The position numbers and the translations under genes were made by a program. Shown one piece after another: positions 25,659 through 34,842 of a DNA stretch of 64,000 nt. Every line of letters starts with the position of its first letter. Position 1 is the first letter of the stretch. The notes below the pieces were generated by a model. That model was not told where the DNA came from and did not search any database. It saw only the letters and a program-made list of their open reading frames with translations. Where the stretch lies: assembly GCA_000803105.1 (NCBI GenBank), contig JTDA01000001.1, positions 1 through 64,000 on the forward strand. Direction: 5' to 3'. This DNA comes from Coprobacter secundus (lineage in GTDB: Bacteria > Bacteroidota > Bacteroidia > Bacteroidales > Coprobacteraceae).

Positions 25659-28600
25659 ATGAAAAACAGTAGAAAATTGTTTTTTACTATCATGTTGTCT
25701 TTCTTTGCCATATTCCAACTTTCAGCTCAGACATCTGACATAATCGGCAAAGTCGTAGACGACAATAATGAACCTCTTCCTGGTGTAAGTGTCATAATCA
25801 AAGGTTCTAAAACAGGGACAGCGACCGATATAGATGGCAATTTTAAAATAAAAGCTGCACCATCATCAACGCTTATTGTTTCTTTTATTGGAATGAAAAC
25901 TCAGGAAATAAAAGTCGGCAATAAAAAAACGATGACTGTAAAACTCGAATCAGCTTCTGTCGAGCTGAATGAAGTAGTTGCCATCGGTTACGGTACAATG
26001 AAACGTAAAGATATTACGGGTTCTGTTGCATCTGTCAATGCTGAGGAACTAGCCAAAGCACCTGTATCTAACGTAGCAGAAGCTTTGGCAGGACGTATCG
26101 CCGGAGTAAACGTACAACAAACTGAAGGTGATCCTAATGCCGGAATTTCAATTCGAGTACGCGGGGGTATCTCCATTACTCAAGATAATGAGCCTCTGTA
26201 CATCATTGATGGTTTTCCCAGTGAATCTGCAGCTTTCATGGCATTAAATGCTGCAGATATCGAATCTATAGATGTTCTTAAAGACGCATCCTCTACAGCT
26301 ATCTATGGAGCCCGTGGTGCAAATGGTGTTGTTGTTGTTACGACCAAGGGAGGGACTGACGGCAAAGCAAAAATATCATATGACGGTTATTTCGGAGTAC
26401 GTAACATCGCTAAAAAACTCGAAATGATGAGCACCGAAGAATTCGTATACCTTGATTATGAACGTATTGCTATTAAAGACGGAAACTTTGATAATTTCAA
26501 CAAATTCTATGGAGATTTTTCGGAAATCGGAACCAACTATGCCAATAAAGGTGTCAATTGGCAAGATGAAGTTTTCCGCACAGGATTTGTACAGAATCAT
26601 AAAGTAGATGTATCAGGAGGAACTAAAGAACTAAAATACAGCGCTTCTTACAGCCATCTTAGTGACAAAGGCATTATGCTTGAAAGTGGTCTGAAAAAAG
26701 ACAATATCCGATTGAAACTTGATCATAAAATCAACAAACGGGTACGAGTAAATGTAAACCTTAACTACACTAATCAAAAAACAGAAGGTATGGGAACTTC
26801 CGAGGGAGAAGGTAACTTTGGTAAAATGAGTAGTATACTGACCTACCAACCTACTATCGGTAAAGACTGGAGCGATGAAGAATTTATCCAATTACCTAAT
26901 AACCCGTGGAAAGACGATGATGATAATAGTATTCAAAATCCTAAGATTTCGGCCCGTGCAGAACAAATCAGCAAAGAATTAAGAATTTTCAGCGGTAACG
27001 GAGGTATCAATGTTGAAATATTAAAAGGCTTTACTTTTAAAAACTCAACCGGAATGTTATACCGTACACAACGTAATAATGCATTCTACACTTCAGAATC
27101 AACTACAGCAAAAAGAAGTGGGGCCCCTACAGGAAATATAGCTACCAGCGAAGCCGGACGTTTTCAGACATCCAACACTCTGCAATATAATCTAAGATTG
27201 AAATCGGGTCATAAAATCGACTTTTTAGCCGGTCAGGAATGGGTAAAAACCTGGACTCGAACTTTAGGCATACCTTTAAGTAACTTCCCTGATGACCAAT
27301 TGGGACTTAACAACATAAGTGTTGCAACTCCAGGAATTTTAAGCTCATCCTTTAACGATGATGACAAACTATTGTCATTCTTTGGACGTGTATACTACAA
27401 TTATAAAGATAAATACATGTTAACGGCAACTGTCCGCGCAGATGGTTCTTCTAAATTCAGTAAAAATAATAAATGGGGTTATTTCCCTTCTGTTTCTGCG
27501 GCATGGCGTTTATCGGAAGAAACATTTATCAAACAATTAGATATATTCTCAGACTTAAAATTACGGGTGGGATACGGTATGGCAGGAAATAACAGAATTT
27601 CCAGCTATCAGTCTCTTGCTTTATGGGATTCGTCACAAACCCCTTCCGGTAATGGAACAACACCGGGATACTATCCAATGGCTATTCCTAATGAAGACTT
27701 GAAATGGGAAGCAAATAAAACATTCAATATCGGATTGGATTTGGGATTCTTCAATCAAAGACTGGTAATTGCTCCCGAGTTTTACATCAATCGTTCAAGT
27801 AATCTGTTGCTGAATGCTAAACTTCCTCTATCATCCGGGCATTCATCCATAATTCGCAATATTGGAGCAACGCAAAATAAAGGTGTTGACATATCTGTTA
27901 CAAGTACCAATATTACAAATAAAAATTTTACATGGACTACAACCCTAAATATCTCTCATAACAAAAATAAAATTCTGGCCTTGTCTGACGGAGATTCGTT
28001 CTTAACTTCGTCTAACTGGCAAAAAGATGGTCCAAGTGATTATTTAGTTGCAGTAGGAGAACCTATCGGGCTAATGTACGGATATGTAACAGACGGTTTG
28101 TATCAGGTAGACGACTTTATTACCGATGCAAACGGCCAATTCGTTCTTGACGCAAATGGAAAATACCAATTAAAACCCGGTATTCCCCGTGTCGCCAATA
28201 AAGACGTAGAACCGGGGTTCTGGAAATATAAAGATAATGGAGGAAAAACCGATAGTGAAGGAAACCCGATTATTGACGAAGAAGATAAGCAAGTAATAGG
28301 TAATGCCAATCCCAAATTTTACGGAGGATTGACTAATACCTTTACATTCAAAGGTTTTGATTTAAGTATTTTCTTAAACTTCAGTTATGGCAACGACGTA
28401 TTCAATGCAACTAAATTTTATACGGGTCTTATAGGACAATCAAACCGGACATCAACAGCTATATATGATAGCAGCAATCGTTGGATTACCGTAGGTGCAG
28501 ATGGACAGACTATAACTGATGCTAATGTATTAAGGGCAGTAAATGCCGGAAAAACCGTTGCTCAAGTTGGAAATTTGCAAAGTGGTGATAAATCGACAAT

Positions 28601-28868
28601 ACACTCATGGGCTGTTGAAGACGGTTCGTTCTTACGCATTAATAATATAACTTTAGGCTATACATTTCCTAAACATTGGACAAGTAAAGCTAAAATAAGT
28701 ACATTGCGTATATACGCTACTGGAAATAATCTGTTTACATGGACCAAATATACCGGATTTGACCCTGAAGTAAGCACACGAAATTCAACGGGTCTGACTC
28801 CCGGTGTAGACTGGAGTGCATATCCAAGAAGCCGCTCTTTTGTATTCGGTGTTAGTTTGAGTTTCTAA
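25659..28868 (+). CDS. SusC-like TonB-dependent outer membrane transporter
   Basis: A 1069-residue oligosaccharide importer of the outer membrane. After the signal peptide (ending near QLSAQ) there is a carboxypeptidase-regulatory-like domain (VDDNNEPLPGVSVIIKG, about 28-105), a plug domain (GTMKRKDITGSVASV, RVRGGISIT, IEVLKD-like IDVLKDASSTAIYG) and a 22-strand barrel ending in the aromatic FGVSLSF. The ATG at 25659 begins MKNSRKLFF and gives a good signal peptide; an in-frame start 69 bp earlier would add a charged, non-signal leader. With the adjacent SusD it would import GAG oligosaccharides made outside by the secreted lyases. The substrate is inferred from the locus. Confidence 0.95.
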   Translation: MKNSRKLFFTIMLSFFAIFQLSAQTSDIIGKVVDDNNEPLPGVSVIIKGSKTGTATDIDGNFKIKAAPSSTLIVSFIGMKTQEIKVGNKKTMTVKLESASVELNEVVAIGYGTMKRKDITGSVASVNAEELAKAPVSNVAEALAGRIAGVNVQQTEGDPNAGISIRVRGGISITQDNEPLYIIDGFPSESAAFMALNAADIESIDVLKDASSTAIYGARGANGVVVVTTKGGTDGKAKISYDGYFGVRNIAKKLEMMSTEEFVYLDYERIAIKDGNFDNFNKFYGDFSEIGTNYANKGVNWQDEVFRTGFVQNHKVDVSGGTKELKYSASYSHLSDKGIMLESGLKKDNIRLKLDHKINKRVRVNVNLNYTNQKTEGMGTSEGEGNFGKMSSILTYQPTIGKDWSDEEFIQLPNNPWKDDDDNSIQNPKISARAEQISKELRIFSGNGGINVEILKGFTFKNSTGMLYRTQRNNAFYTSESTTAKRSGAPTGNIATSEAGRFQTSNTLQYNLRLKSGHKIDFLAGQEWVKTWTRTLGIPLSNFPDDQLGLNNISVATPGILSSSFNDDDKLLSFFGRVYYNYKDKYMLTATVRADGSSKFSKNNKWGYFPSVSAAWRLSEETFIKQLDIFSDLKLRVGYGMAGNNRISSYQSLALWDSSQTPSGNGTTPGYYPMAIPNEDLKWEANKTFNIGLDLGFFNQRLVIAPEFYINRSSNLLLNAKLPLSSGHSSIIRNIGATQNKGVDISVTSTNITNKNFTWTTTLNISHNKNKILALSDGDSFLTSSNWQKDGPSDYLVAVGEPIGLMYGYVTDGLYQVDDFITDANGQFVLDANGKYQLKPGIPRVANKDVEPGFWKYKDNGGKTDSEGNPIIDEEDKQVIGNANPKFYGGLTNTFTFKGFDLSIFLNFSYGNDVFNATKFYTGLIGQSNRTSTAIYDSSNRWITVGADGQTITDANVLRAVNAGKTVAQVGNLQSGDKSTIHSWAVEDGSFLRINNITLGYTFPKHWTSKAKISTLRIYATGNNLFTWTKYTGFDPEVSTRNSTGLTPGVDWSAYPRSRSFVFGVSLSF

Positions 28869-28886
28869 TCCATAAAATGTAAAATA

Positions 28887-30542
28887 ATGAAAATACAAAT
28901 AAAATATATATTTATTGCAGGGATAATAGGATTACTATCCCCAGCTTGTTCAGATACTTTGATGGAACATCCATCATCTTATGTCTCTACAGATGATATA
29001 TTCGAATCAACGACAAAAGCTCAATTAGCATTGAACGGTGTATACTCTATTCTTGCACAAGAAGAACATCTCGGTTGTGATGAAATCCCTATGCCCTCCT
29101 CCGATGATATGTATTATGCCAATGGTTCAAATAATGACGGAGCTTGGAGGGATATATCCCATTATACCCTTTCACCAAGCAATTCCTGGCTGCAATTAGT
29201 TTGGCAATATAAATACGAAGGTATTAACCGGGCCAACCACGTCATCGCAAATGTTCGGAAAATGAAAGAATATCAGAACAATGATCCTGAAGCAAAAAGA
29301 ATTGAAGGGGAAGCACTCTTTTTAAGAGCAATGTTAGCCTACGATTTAGTTCGTTATTGGGGCGATGTTCCCTTCAAAACAGAATATACAAACTCTTACG
29401 AAAATGCTTATTTAGGCAGGTCTAAAGCGGAGGATATCTATACCCAGATTATTACGGACTTAAACACAGCTAAAGGACAACTTTCCTGGGTAGATGAAGG
29501 CATCAGTCCAGAAAGGGCATCACAAGGTGCAGCCAGAGCATTATTGATGCGTGTATATCTACAACGTTCCGGATTTCGTCTCGATTCGGAGACCGGAAAA
29601 TTTGTACGTCCTGATGAAGCTACCAGACAAGGATATTTTAACGAAGTGATAAATGAATATACTGCCATTAAAGGGCACCATAGTCTTTATTCTCAGGCTC
29701 AGGGCGGATACGAAAGATTCTGGAAGAACTTCAGCGAAAATATTATCGATGGGCAGGAAAGCATTTATGAAATAGCATTTCATACTCCTGATGGAAAAAA
29801 GAATGGAGCCGGACGCTACGGAACGTTTATTGGACCTATTCATAATGACGATTATGCATCAGGAGGGCCCGGCAGAGCCCAAGGAAATATGAGAGTTCTT
29901 CCTGAGTGGACGACATACTATGATGATGACAGACAGGCTGTAAATATCGTCAATAACAGTGGATATTTTCCTGGGAAATGGCGGCGAGACTGGATTGGGC
30001 ATGACAGATATACAGGAGACATGAATACAACAAATGTAAACTTTGTATTTTTACGATATGCAGATGTTCTGCTAATGGCTGCTGAAGCATATAATGAAAC
30101 CGACCAGCTAACACTGGCCATACCTTTACTCAATGAAGTGAGAGAACGAGCCAACGCTACACCTCTTGCAGCTGACTTCAGTAACTTTGACGACATATAT
30201 AAAAAACAAGGGTCCAGAGCTGCCGAAAACATGGATATTTCAACCTTCGAAAATGTAGAAGGAGCAAAAGAATTTGATAATGGAGACAACAAGTCTAAAT
30301 TCAGAGCCGCTCTTTTCTGGGAAAGAGGATTTGAGCTCTGCTTTGAAATGACTCGTAAATATGACTTGATTCGCTGGGGAATTTTATATCCGGCCATACA
30401 GAAACATGCTACCAGTAGAAATCAAAAAGGATACAATGCTCTTCGAAATTTTACACTTGGAAAACACGAGTTATTTCCAATACCCCTTGCCGAAATGCAG
30501 CAAAATTATGAATTGAATGGGAAAAATAATCCAGGATATTAA
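28887..30542 (+). CDS. SusD/RagB-like surface lipoprotein
   Basis: A 551-residue partner of the SusC transporter, starting 18 bp after it. The N-terminus is a lipoprotein signal with LSPACSD, the Ser-Asp after Cys fitting surface export. The family features are present: FESTTKAQLALNGVY with an N-terminal helix, RIEGEALFLRAMLAYDLVRYWGDVP in the TPR-like core, RYADVLLMAAEAYNE, and the C-terminal KHELFPIPLAEMQQN. It caps the SusC barrel and binds incoming oligosaccharide. Sequence alone does not reveal the ligand; the neighbourhood points to heparin/heparan or another GAG. Confidence 0.95.
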   Translation: MKIQIKYIFIAGIIGLLSPACSDTLMEHPSSYVSTDDIFESTTKAQLALNGVYSILAQEEHLGCDEIPMPSSDDMYYANGSNNDGAWRDISHYTLSPSNSWLQLVWQYKYEGINRANHVIANVRKMKEYQNNDPEAKRIEGEALFLRAMLAYDLVRYWGDVPFKTEYTNSYENAYLGRSKAEDIYTQIITDLNTAKGQLSWVDEGISPERASQGAARALLMRVYLQRSGFRLDSETGKFVRPDEATRQGYFNEVINEYTAIKGHHSLYSQAQGGYERFWKNFSENIIDGQESIYEIAFHTPDGKKNGAGRYGTFIGPIHNDDYASGGPGRAQGNMRVLPEWTTYYDDDRQAVNIVNNSGYFPGKWRRDWIGHDRYTGDMNTTNVNFVFLRYADVLLMAAEAYNETDQLTLAIPLLNEVRERANATPLAADFSNFDDIYKKQGSRAAENMDISTFENVEGAKEFDNGDNKSKFRAALFWERGFELCFEMTRKYDLIRWGILYPAIQKHATSRNQKGYNALRNFTLGKHELFPIPLAEMQQNYELNGKNNPGY

Positions 30543-30574
30543 TGGACAAAATAAGATAAAATATACGATTATCA

Positions 30575-30625
30575 GTAAGGGTTACCAGAAATAAAATTTA
30601 TTTCTGGTAACCCTTACTTTTTACG
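30575..30625 (+). terminator. Strong intrinsic terminator after SusD
   Basis: A perfect 19-bp stem (30575-30593 with 30599-30617) closes a 5-base loop and is followed by TTTTTAC. It ends the SusC/SusD unit and gives the next lyase gene its own promoter. Confidence 0.9.
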
Positions 30626-30735
30626 TTATTCATCTCATTCGATATATAAAAAGCATTTATCTCAATATACTGAAATCTAATTATTATAACATTCGGGCTA
30701 ACAGTAACCGACAGATAAGAAGCAAAAAAACTTAA

Positions 30736-30743
30736 TATTTTTG
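30736..30743 (+). promoter_or_regulatory. -7 promoter box for the PL15-like gene
   Basis: TATTTTTG matches TAnnTTTG exactly, 67 bases before the ATG. No TTTG/TTG -33 element is found at the usual distance, and no TTTCAACA motif is present, so its control differs from that of the other units. Confidence 0.5.
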
Positions 30744-30809
30744 CACCAATAACTACAATACATTCTTAATATTGAGATATTACCTGAATAAAATATTAAA
30801 ACATAAATT

Positions 30810-33458
30810 ATGAGAAGATATATCTATTTATCAATCTTAGTGCTAATTTCTGTCTTACTCCTATCCGGGAAGAAAAATACGACCACTATTCAACTCGACC
30901 TTCCAACGCTGATGCATGAAGTGAGAGAAACACCTTTCCCTCTGAATGGAGCAACCGTCACTCAAAATCCTCCTGCTCTAATGTGGCCAGACCAATTTCC
31001 TCATCTCGGTCCAGTTTTGGATGGCGTAGAAAAAATAGAACATAAGCCTCATGTCACTTACAAAATAAGACTTTCTCAAGACCCTAAATTCAAAAAAGAG
31101 GTTATAGAAACAACACGACACTGGGCTTTTTTCAATCCCTTCCGTACACTCAAATCGGGAAAGTGGTACTGGCAATATGCTTACATAAATGGAAATAAGG
31201 AGACATGGTCTGATATATTACATTTTACCATCAGCCCACAGGCCAGCACATTTAACCCTCCATCTTTAGAATTTTTACTTCAAAAACTTCCCCAATATCA
31301 TCCCCGAGTATTGTTGGATAAAAAAGATTGGGAAAACTTTCGTATCCGAAACGCAAAAAATAAAGAAGCCCAATGGTATATAAAACGGGCCCAAAAAGCA
31401 ATACAGAGTCCATTAAAACATATACAAGAAGAAATAGATACAACAAAATTATCTTCTTTAGACAATAGTGTACAACGTAAATCATATCTCATCAGAGAAA
31501 GCCGAAAAATCGTAGACCGGGAAGAAGCCAATATAGAAGCTCTTGTCCGCTCATATCTATTAACTCAGGACAATATTTATTATAAAGCCGCAATCAGCCG
31601 AATTACCGAAATACTATCATGGAAACATAGCCGCTATTTTGCTGGAGATTTCAACAGTTCTGTATTACTGTCCATCTGTACTTTAGGATATGATTCTTTT
31701 TATGATTTGATGTCTAAAAACGAAAAAAAAATACTCTTAGAAGGTATACGGGAAAATGGGAAACAATTCTTTGAAGAATTTGTAAATCACCTTGAAAACC
31801 GCATCGCTGATAATCATGTATGGCAAATGACATTACGTATACTCACAATGGCTGCCTTCACCACTTATGGAGATCTTCCGGAGGCTAACATTTGGGTAGA
31901 TTATTGTTATAATATGTGGGTAGCTCGATTTCCAGGATTAAATGACGATGGAGCTTGGCACAATGGGGATTCCTATTTCCATGTAAATATACGGACACTC
32001 ATCGAAATTCCTGCATTCTATTCTCGAATTACAGGTTTTGATTTCTTCTCTGATCCTTGGTATAACGGTTCTGCATTATATACTATTTATCATCAATTGC
32101 CAGGTTCTATGTCTGCGGGACACGGTAACTCTCATGAAAATATGAAAAAACCTAATGGCTCTCGGGTCGGATATGCTGACGCTTTAGCCCGTGAATGCAA
32201 CAATAGCTATGCTGCCGACTATGTAAAAAAAGTACTGGAACGAGAACCCGATATTTTAAAAAAATCTTTTTTAGGAAAATCCGGAGACCTGACTTGGTAC
32301 CGTTTGACAACTCATAAACAATTACCTCAAAATAGTCCTGGACTAGCAGAACTCCCACATACTAAAGTCTTCCCCCAAACTGGATTAGTAACTATGCACA
32401 CCCATCCCGATAAAACAGAAGAAAATGCAATGCTTTCTTTTCGCTCAAGTCCTTATGGTTCTACATCACATGCATTAGCTAATCAAAATGCATTTAATAC
32501 ATTTTACGGAGGCCAACCAATCTTTTATAGCAGCGGACATAGAACAGGCTTTACAGATGACCATTGCATGTATTCCTACCGTAATACGCGAGCTCATAAC
32601 ACCATACTGGCCGATGGGATGGGACAAAAAATAGGAACAGAGGGATATGGATGGATTCCCCGATTCTATGAAGGAAATAATATATCGTATTTTATTGGAG
32701 ATGCTTCAAATGCATATGGAGAAGTAACCTCTCCCCTATGGTTGGAGAGAGCTCGATTATCAGGAACAAAATTTTCTCCAGAAAACGGATGGGACAAAAA
32801 TAAAGTAAAGACATACAGACGACACGTCGCCAAACTTGGAGACAGTGGATTATTCGTCATTTATGATGAACTAGAAGGCACAGAACCCATTACATGGACT
32901 TTTCTACTTCACACTGTAACCAATCCCATGGATATAAAAAAGAATATTAGCTATACCTTGGTAAAAGGAGAGAATAAAACCGGAACATCAGATGCTTATA
33001 TACTAAGTTCTCATCCCATTGATATTAAACAATCTGATGAATTTTTTTCTCCAGCAATAAACTGGCTAAATAAAACCGATGCTAACGGAAAACGTATAGA
33101 ATACAAGAATCATTGGCATTTTTCAGCAACGACACCTAAAACGAAAAAAGCCAGATTTCTGACAATCATCGATACTCATAAAAAAGGAGAAAAACGTCCA
33201 ACATTAAATTGTACAAACAATAGTATTTCTATAGATAACTGGAATATAAAATGTAACCTCACAGAAAATGACGAAGCATATTTGATTATATCTTCCGATA
33301 TTTGTAAATCAGGGATTCTGTATAACGCTCCTAAAATGATTATAGAAAAACATAAAATAAAGCATAAAGTTGATGGATCGACCCTTATCATAGACCAAAT
33401 AAAAAATAAACAAATCAAAAAAGTACTTGTTGATCAGCTTCCTGAGCTGGAAATATAA
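30810..33458 (+). CDS. PL15-like lyase, DUF4962 plus heparinase II/III domain
   Basis: An 882-residue exported protein with an uncleaved or short signal (MRRYIYLSILVLISVLLLSG). Residues about 35-370 form the DUF4962-type module (an FN3-like start, then toroid helices), continuing into the catalytic toroid with NRIADNHVWQMTLR (Asn-His). The C-terminal heparinase II/III beta-sandwich starts near residue 545 and contains NQNAFNTFYGG, SGHRTGF and RNTRAHNTILADG. This arrangement is that of PL15 lyases, which include a heparan sulfate-active member in Bacteroides and alginate oligosaccharide lyases in other bacteria. In this locus, exo-acting cleavage of heparin or heparan oligosaccharides is the likely role. 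It has its own promoter and is last in the GAG locus. PL12 or PL21 are less likely given the N-terminal module. Confidence 0.85.
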   Translation: MRRYIYLSILVLISVLLLSGKKNTTTIQLDLPTLMHEVRETPFPLNGATVTQNPPALMWPDQFPHLGPVLDGVEKIEHKPHVTYKIRLSQDPKFKKEVIETTRHWAFFNPFRTLKSGKWYWQYAYINGNKETWSDILHFTISPQASTFNPPSLEFLLQKLPQYHPRVLLDKKDWENFRIRNAKNKEAQWYIKRAQKAIQSPLKHIQEEIDTTKLSSLDNSVQRKSYLIRESRKIVDREEANIEALVRSYLLTQDNIYYKAAISRITEILSWKHSRYFAGDFNSSVLLSICTLGYDSFYDLMSKNEKKILLEGIRENGKQFFEEFVNHLENRIADNHVWQMTLRILTMAAFTTYGDLPEANIWVDYCYNMWVARFPGLNDDGAWHNGDSYFHVNIRTLIEIPAFYSRITGFDFFSDPWYNGSALYTIYHQLPGSMSAGHGNSHENMKKPNGSRVGYADALARECNNSYAADYVKKVLEREPDILKKSFLGKSGDLTWYRLTTHKQLPQNSPGLAELPHTKVFPQTGLVTMHTHPDKTEENAMLSFRSSPYGSTSHALANQNAFNTFYGGQPIFYSSGHRTGFTDDHCMYSYRNTRAHNTILADGMGQKIGTEGYGWIPRFYEGNNISYFIGDASNAYGEVTSPLWLERARLSGTKFSPENGWDKNKVKTYRRHVAKLGDSGLFVIYDELEGTEPITWTFLLHTVTNPMDIKKNISYTLVKGENKTGTSDAYILSSHPIDIKQSDEFFSPAINWLNKTDANGKRIEYKNHWHFSATTPKTKKARFLTIIDTHKKGEKRPTLNCTNNSISIDNWNIKCNLTENDEAYLIISSDICKSGILYNAPKMIIEKHKIKHKVDGSTLIIDQIKNKQIKKVLVDQLPELEI

Positions 33459-33470
33459 TTTCCTCAATCA

Positions 33471-33523
33471 AAAAAATATGCGCTTAAAATATAAAAAATA
33501 TATATTTTAAGCGCATATTTTTT
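33471..33523. terminator. Bidirectional terminator between convergent genes
   Basis: A perfect 23-bp inverted repeat (33471-33493 and 33501-33523, 7-base loop) begins with six A and ends with six T. It can stop transcription from the lyase on the left and the efflux operon on the right. It marks the right-hand edge of the GAG locus. Confidence 0.9.
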
Positions 33524-33537
33524 CACATTCATAGGCA

Positions 33538-34842
33538 TCACTCTTCTTTTAAATGTCCACTCAGTAACAACAATGATATCTCTGATGATTTTGCCTGAAA
33601 AAGAGCATCCACTTTTCGAGTTACGGCATCAAGATAACTTCGTTGAAAATCACGAAATTCTATACCTGACAAGCTGCCCAATCGATAGCGGTCTAATGCA
33701 GTAGTTAAAGTTTGATATGCAACATTTGCACTCTCAGTCTCAAAATCGACCATTAATAAACTATTCTGATAAGTATTATATAATTGCGCCAAATTCCCAC
33801 TCATTTGTAATTCAACTTCTTGATAAGATAATCTACTATTTTCTATCGCTATCTTTGCATTCTTAACTTTGCGACGTGTTTCCAAACGATTAAATATAGG
33901 AACATTTAATGAAAATCCCCAAAACGGCCCCGTAGTCTGATTAAATGTCGACACTGATGACGGAGACTCTGTCCGAGAAAAACTGTAACCAGCTGAAAAA
34001 TCGACCGTAGGAAAATAAGCCGATTTTGCCAGCTTCATATCCAACTCTGAAATACGTTGTTCTTTACGCGCCATCAACAAAGCTGTATTATTTTCAAGCA
34101 TCAATGTTCGTATCTCCTCCCGATCTAAAACCGGACCCAATAATATCGTATCACAAATATATTCTACCCGATGCAAATCTTCATTCATCAATTGATTAAG
34201 GTTTATATAAGCACTCTTCAAAAGTTCCTGTTGTTTTACCAATTTAGAACTATCTGTATTCAAGTCTATTTTCGTCTGTTTCAGCTCCAAACCAGACAAA
34301 CTTCCTATACTATGTTTCTGACGAGCAATTTCATATCTCTGCATGGAAATATCCAGACTTTGCTTTGCTGCATCCAACAAACTCTGCTGTACCAATATAG
34401 AATAATATCCCACACTAACTTGCGCTATCAACTCCTCTACAGCCATTCTTGTTTCCAGCTCACCAACAGCCCAAAGTTCCCTCATACGATTATGAGTAGT
34501 AAACATAGCCAGACCATCAAATAAGGTCCAATTCAGATTTATATTTGCACCATAATTATCACTCACGCTACCTTTAAAATCCCGTGTAATACCACTATTT
34601 GCATCTTTACGTTTCGAATCGACAATAGACTCTTTCTGAGTTCCTGAAGCCGATAATGTAGGCAAAAATACCGAATAATTAATATTATTTTTATCTATCA
34701 ATTGCTCATTGCGAGCTATTCTGATACCATAGTTAGCATCTAAAGCCCGAGCAATACAATCGGTTAAAGATAATATTTGTTGCTGTCCCCAAACGTCTAT
34801 CGACAACACAAAAGATAAAACATAAAAAAGATACTTTATCAT
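33538..34842 (-). CDS. TolC-family outer membrane efflux protein
   Basis: A 434-residue outer membrane channel with a signal peptide ending near DVWGQ. Two copies of the outer membrane efflux protein fold are visible as long amphipathic helices (LLDAAKQSLDISMQRYEIAR; IAIENSRLSYQEVELQMSG) and the typical RYRLGSLSGIEFRDFQRS near the end. It would form the exit duct for the RND pump encoded just upstream; its start codon overlaps the pump's stop by four bases (ATGA), implying translational coupling. It is the last gene of the minus-strand efflux operon. Exported substrates cannot be told from sequence. Confidence 0.92.
   Translation of the reverse strand: MIKYLFYVLSFVLSIDVWGQQQILSLTDCIARALDANYGIRIARNEQLIDKNNINYSVFLPTLSASGTQKESIVDSKRKDANSGITRDFKGSVSDNYGANINLNWTLFDGLAMFTTHNRMRELWAVGELETRMAVEELIAQVSVGYYSILVQQSLLDAAKQSLDISMQRYEIARQKHSIGSLSGLELKQTKIDLNTDSSKLVKQQELLKSAYINLNQLMNEDLHRVEYICDTILLGPVLDREEIRTLMLENNTALLMARKEQRISELDMKLAKSAYFPTVDFSAGYSFSRTESPSSVSTFNQTTGPFWGFSLNVPIFNRLETRRKVKNAKIAIENSRLSYQEVELQMSGNLAQLYNTYQNSLLMVDFETESANVAYQTLTTALDRYRLGSLSGIEFRDFQRSYLDAVTRKVDALFQAKSSEISLLLLSGHLKEE

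Noticed and set aside
30660..30735. HTCS operator copies before the PL15-like gene
   Set aside because: No sequence within two or three mismatches of TTTCAACAWWWGTGAA was found; only the -7 box is supported.
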